From the NCBI GenBank assembly GCA_947561715.1, contig OX387205.1, positions 3,911,001 through 3,975,000 of the forward strand: 64,000 nt of DNA, given 5' to 3'. The stretch comes from Ascidia mentula (Eukaryota > Chordata > Ascidiacea > Phlebobranchia > Ascidiidae). How positions within the stretch are numbered: position 1 is the first letter of the stretch; each line of letters starts with the position of its first letter. The notes beneath the pieces are model-generated. The model saw nothing but the letters and a program-made list of their open reading frames with translations. It searched no databases and had not been told where the DNA came from. The translations under genes and the position numbers were made by a program. This document shows positions 60,314 to 64,000 of the stretch, one piece after another.

Positions 60314-61376
60314 ATGGCTGACTTAAGTGGAAATAAGGAGACATTGCAATCACAAAGGACTTTTTTGTTTTCTGACTTACCAACAAATCGTGAAAACCTC
60401 CAAGTTGTGGTAGTAGAAACAATTGATCCACACTACAGCCAATATGTTTGGCCGTGCTCAGTGGTACTAGCTCAGTACATTTGGTACCACAGGAGGACAT
60501 TGTTGGATAAAAAACATGTCCTTGAAATTGGAGCTGGAACTGCATTGCCAAGTATTATGGCTGCAACGTGTGCGAAACCAGCCTCAGTGACAATAACAGA
60601 CAATGCCCAATTCTTTCCGAGGTGATTCACATTTGTTTTTAGTTTTTTTAAGCAAGTGAATATGGTTTCCAATTGTTTCACAATATTGGTTTCCAATTGT
60701 TTTTGATATTTTTTTTGTTTGTAATCTAATTTGAATTGCTTTGTTACATTACAATAAACTTATTGTAACACTTGTGTTATTGTGGTGACAAAAAATGGTT
60801 TTATTTTTGTTTGGATAAAACTAAATTTACATGTAACTTTTTATTAGTGTAATATCATGTTATTCTTTTGATAGATGTTTCACCAATTGCCGTCGCTCAT
60901 TGTCATTGAACAATTTGGAAAATGTACACAACCACTCGGCTGGCGATCCAGTTTTAATGAAAAGTGAGGCTGTTAGCAACTGCCCAATACATCTATTGGG
61001 ATTAACATGGGGAACAGTGTCACCACACCTTCTGCAATACTTCAATAAAGACAAGAGAAAAAAAATCCCAATTCCCGATATAGTACTTGGGTCTGACTGC
61101 TTTTATGATGAAGCATTGTTTGAAGATGTACTAAGCACTGTTTACTTCCTTTTAAAAACCAATGTTGAGATGAACAACAATTGTTCTGTGCCGGCATTTT
61201 TCTGTACGTATCAAATGCGAAGCGCTGATTGGTCCATATCTGACTTGCTCAATAAATGGGGGCTTCAGTATGAAGATATTCCCCTTGTGAGTTTCCATGG
61301 CGACAGCTGTGACATTGCAAACTCCAGAATGCCCGGAAATCATAGAATTGACATGATGAAAATAACATTAAAGTAA
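60314..61376 (+). CDS. METTL23: Methyltransferase-like protein 23
   Basis: Two exons, 60314-60621 and 60875-61376 (stop TAA), join in phase to give 269 residues, against about 190 for the human protein; the extra length is N-terminal sequence plus a loop near residues 113-150. Family hallmarks are PHYSQYVWPCSVVLAQYIW, motif I VLEIGAGTALPSIMAA, then TITDNAQ, GLTWG, DIVLGSDCFYDEALFEDVL, and a C-terminal STYQ-like CTYQMRSADWSISDLLNKW. METTL23 is a seven-beta-strand SAM-dependent methyltransferase; the mammalian protein is reported to act on histone H3 arginine and is nuclear/cytoplasmic. The ATG at 60314 is preferred over the upstream GTG because it follows the acceptor. It is a single-copy, conserved gene, unlike its duplicated neighbours, and gives a synteny anchor. 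Confidence 0.93.
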
Positions 61377-62354
61377 AGCTAGCATGGACAAGTAAGTGTG
61401 TTTTTATTTATATTCAGTTTCCATGTGTTATATGGTCAAATGTTAAGGACTAAGTTGAAAACAAGCTATACTTTACAAGCCTATATAACAGTTGTTTCCC
61501 ACACTGAAAATGTTTTTAATAGTTTATATTCTTGCAACTAAAGTGAACATGTATATTTAAGTAACTTTGCCAGTTGGCTAAACTTCAACATGTAACAGAG
61601 GGCAAGGTATCCTTGTAGACACATATTTATTCAAAATGCAAAACACATTTGAAGAATGAAAGGCACAGATAATAAAACCACCACAAAAACATATCGTAGA
61701 ATAGCATCTGCATAAAATCAACAAAATAGTAACCCTTAAAATTTAGGAAGGCAACTGTTAATGATTGTGCATAAATATATTTGCATCAGCAGACAGCAGC
61801 TGGATGCAATGAAACATTTGAGATTACAAATCAAAGTTAAATGTATGTTGATCATGACATTTCTTGCATAGGTATAACCATCAGTAGAAGGGTTGAGAAC
61901 GGTTTAGACTTTGTGATTGTTTGTTGTGCAAAACAATGACTGTATAAATGAACATATTTCAATTGTCACCAACTTGCTTAAGCACAGCTAAATTTCTTGC
62001 CTCCTTTTTTAAAAATATGTTTTAGTGAAACTGTTTGTATTGTTGCTACCAAGGTAATATTCATTATGTATGTATACATTAGCATGTAGCAAATAGCATA
62101 AATTCTGTGAACTGCGTACAGGTGGCCAACATTTTTTTCGTATAAGGTCTCATTTGGACAGCTTAGTTAGACTGCTCAGGATCTTGCAATCACACCAAGC
62201 TGCACTGATGAGACCCAATAGGTCGACACAATGGACATTTGTATGCAGCTTACACAATCTTATTATTCAAATGAGGTTAAAAATGATGTTACTTTCATTT
62301 CTTGCACCAGAAAGACGTAGACTTGCATAAAAAGTGTTTTTTTAGACTGATTTG
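61377..62354. other. METTL23 3' region and intergenic spacer with a foldback element
   Basis: The first part is the likely 3' untranslated region. 62115-62255 is a degenerate family F foldback element (TAAGGTCTCATTTGGACAGC and CTGCACTGATGAGACCCAAT arms). Nothing else is recognised. Confidence 0.5.
61671..61676 (+). terminator. Possible METTL23 polyadenylation signal
   Basis: This AATAAA hexamer lies about 295 bases after the METTL23 stop codon and has an A-rich context. The site is inferred from position. Confidence 0.4.
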
Positions 62355-62918
62355 CTAAACCTTTGCTAGTACCGTTCGAAACTTTCCGGATACATGGGAA
62401 TGTAAATTCGTGTCGTCACATCTACAGTCTCGCTTTTGGTTTTGGTTTTTTCGTTTTCGTCTGACTGTTCCATACATCATAAAAATCCAGCATGCGGCCA
62501 CCAGTCCGTTAAAAACTGCTGCGTAGGCTTCAAATCGCTGCACTTCTTCACACGAAAATGAAGCGTAAACAAAAACGCGATGAAAATTGTGGGAACCTTC
62601 CCGCTCCTTGTGCAGTTTATCCAAGTCCAGACGGCCGCTGCTGCAATAGCACGACCTAGAAGTAGGAGAATACACAGTCTTGTGCGGTATCTTGTTCAAT
62701 GCGTTGTCGAAGCCGGCAATGCCGTACGCTTCCACCAAAGTAGCGCACTCCGGTTGCTCTGGAACATCGTTGTTTTGTTGCTCATGCGGCTGTGTTATAG
62801 AGCGTTCCACTCGCGCTTGGTGGCGCTGTTGTGCTGCTCGTAGCGTATAAGAACGCTGTATGTAGAGTGCGCACATGGTCGCCATCAGCAGAAATCCGAC
62901 AATTGAGCACAAATACGC
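62355..62918 (-). CDS. Multi-copy membrane-protein gene, copy D (last exon)
   Basis: The exon begins after the acceptor-like TGTTGCAG at 62919 and ends with a stop after FRTVLAKV. It carries the two hydrophobic segments (LCSIVGFLLMATMCALYI and AVFNGLVAACWIFMMYGTV) and the conserved middle, SRSCYCSSGRLDLDKLHKE. An in-frame ATG lies three codons upstream of the acceptor position. The first-exon and middle blocks seen with copies B and C were not found within 1 kb upstream. Either the gene is single-exon here, or upstream exons lie beyond the window, or it is a fragment. The C-terminal tail (RDCRCDDTNLHSHVSGK) differs from copies B and C. Confidence 0.5.
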   Translation of the reverse strand, partial: AYLCSIVGFLLMATMCALYIQRSYTLRAAQQRHQARVERSITQPHEQQNNDVPEQPECATLVEAYGIAGFDNALNKIPHKTVYSPTSRSCYCSSGRLDLDKLHKEREGSHNFHRVFVYASFSCEEVQRFEAYAAVFNGLVAACWIFMMYGTVRRKRKNQNQKRDCRCDDTNLHSHVSGKFRTVLAKV

Positions 62919-64000
62919 CTGCAACATACATGCTTGTTGTTAGTTTTGTAAAACGATTCAATGAACGGTGGAACTAGGTCATTTTTTAAACGTTGGATTA
63001 ATTTACGACTTCAGAGCATGCATTGATTTGATTGAACGCAGTAACTTCCCTTCTGCCAAAACGTTCAAATGAAAGTATACGGGTAATAATTACGGATAAC
63101 TGTGAATCATGGTCATCACCTAGCTGCCTTCAAACAATAAAAAGCAAATTAATTTGTCAACAAATTCAAAAAAAAAATGGAAAACAGTCGGCATAAATTT
63201 TCATACGTGCTTTGTTTTGCTTCATATTACTTTAGGAAACGAATATGTGGAAAATACAAAGCCCGTTGTTCAAAAACCTTGTACGTACAACTTGGCTGTA
63301 TTGCTTTTTCACCACATAGGGCTATATGCCATGTATAATCAAAGTTAATCCAAATGCAAGTGGTGTTTACTAGTTTTTTTGGATAAAGCACCTTAATCCG
63401 TTTTCACCAATTATTATTGCTTTAATTGTTGTGTGTTGTACCCGTGTCCGGTTGGGGTACAATTGGTTGTAGAGTGTGGCGAGAAAATGTGCCCTAATTT
63501 TAGCCATTTTTGCAGCTGCCAGCATTCCTTTATTCAAGTATAAGTATGGGCGTATATCTCTTTTCAATGTGTCCAATTTCCTCGTTTCGTCATGCGTTGA
63601 TTGTGTCCTGCCTGTGTGGGTTATAGGAAGTATGAATGCGGATCCCGCACTGTGGGTTGGACTTTGTCATGCCAAAAGAATTATATGCCACGTTGCTTTC
63701 CTGGCGAGGTAACCGCAAATCGCATATTTTCAATTCAGTTTAAATTTGGGGAAAAAATTTTGCCATTTTTGTGGGGAAAAAATGCAGCCTTTTGCACACG
63801 AATTTGGCGCGACCCTTGAGCTGCGTCGAATGCAGAGGGCGCTTTGGCAATAGTGTAAAAAACACCTGATGTAACATCAGTGCAGCCCGGTTGTAATAAG
63901 GGCATATGAAACGAAATACAAAAAAAAAAATTACGGTTCCGACACACACAATATCAACTGCGTACTTGAGTAAACATTTGCAACACGCACAGGTCATCTT
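62919..64000. other. Right-end region without a recognised gene
   Basis: Small ORFs overlap on both strands without domains, splice logic or a second copy in the window. Nothing can be assigned. Confidence 0.4.

Noticed and set aside
63476-63997. Overlapping ORFs at the right end
   Set aside because: They overlap on both strands with no conserved features and no support from a second copy.

Overview
The window looks like nuclear DNA of an invertebrate chordate, most likely a tunicate (sea squirt). It is AT-rich, has many short introns with GT/AG ends, is dense in MITE-like repeats, and carries extracellular-module receptors (CUB, LDLa, EGF, adhesion-GPCR 7TM). Three unrelated genes have a splice acceptor 0 to 5 bases before the start codon, which fits the spliced-leader trans-splicing known in tunicates. 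The species is an inference; no marker gene fixes it.

Layout. The window is a mosaic of nested duplications. (1) At 1-5200 lies the 5' part of a CUB adhesion-type receptor gene on the minus strand, running off the left edge. Its full paralogue is on the plus strand at 24951-41582, with about 39 exons, about 1,990 codons, 11 CUB or CUB-like modules, 2 EGF modules, an HRM-like region, GAIN/GPS and 7TM. (2) A second receptor gene, with about 15 LDLa-like modules followed by a relaxin-receptor-like rhodopsin-class 7TM domain, occurs twice in opposite orientation (12798-17177 plus, 48872-53336 minus). Both copies are intact and about 95% identical in protein by hand count. They sit in the arms of a large inverted duplication (about 8880-21079 and 43183-58682). 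(3) A small multi-copy gene for an unrecognised membrane protein has four copies or remnants (7.6-8.2, 18.9-20.5, 44.2-45.6 and 62.4-62.9 kb). (4) Broken pieces of the adhesion receptor lie at the outer edges of the inverted arms (8236-8720 and 58683-59528), and a copy of one CUB exon lies at 43041-43176. (5) METTL23, a conserved housekeeping methyltransferase gene, lies at 60314-61376. (6) A possible BK-channel beta-like two-TM gene lies at 55442-56445 in a segment present in only one arm.

Mobile DNA: an incomplete Ty3/gypsy LTR element (21114-23666, target duplication GTGAC), hAT-like MITEs, a TTAA-flanked MITE, a family of short foldback elements, two tRNA-derived SINE copies, and a perfect 98-bp-arm palindrome in intron 13 of the receptor. 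Each arm of that palindrome carries a hammerhead-ribozyme-like core of the type known from Penelope-like elements.

The genes do not form a pathway that can be read from sequence. The shared theme is large modular cell-surface receptors being copied, inverted and trimmed by whole exon modules, which suggests a locus under birth-and-death evolution. All exon borders were read by eye from splice consensus, phase and paralogue comparison; no transcript data were available.
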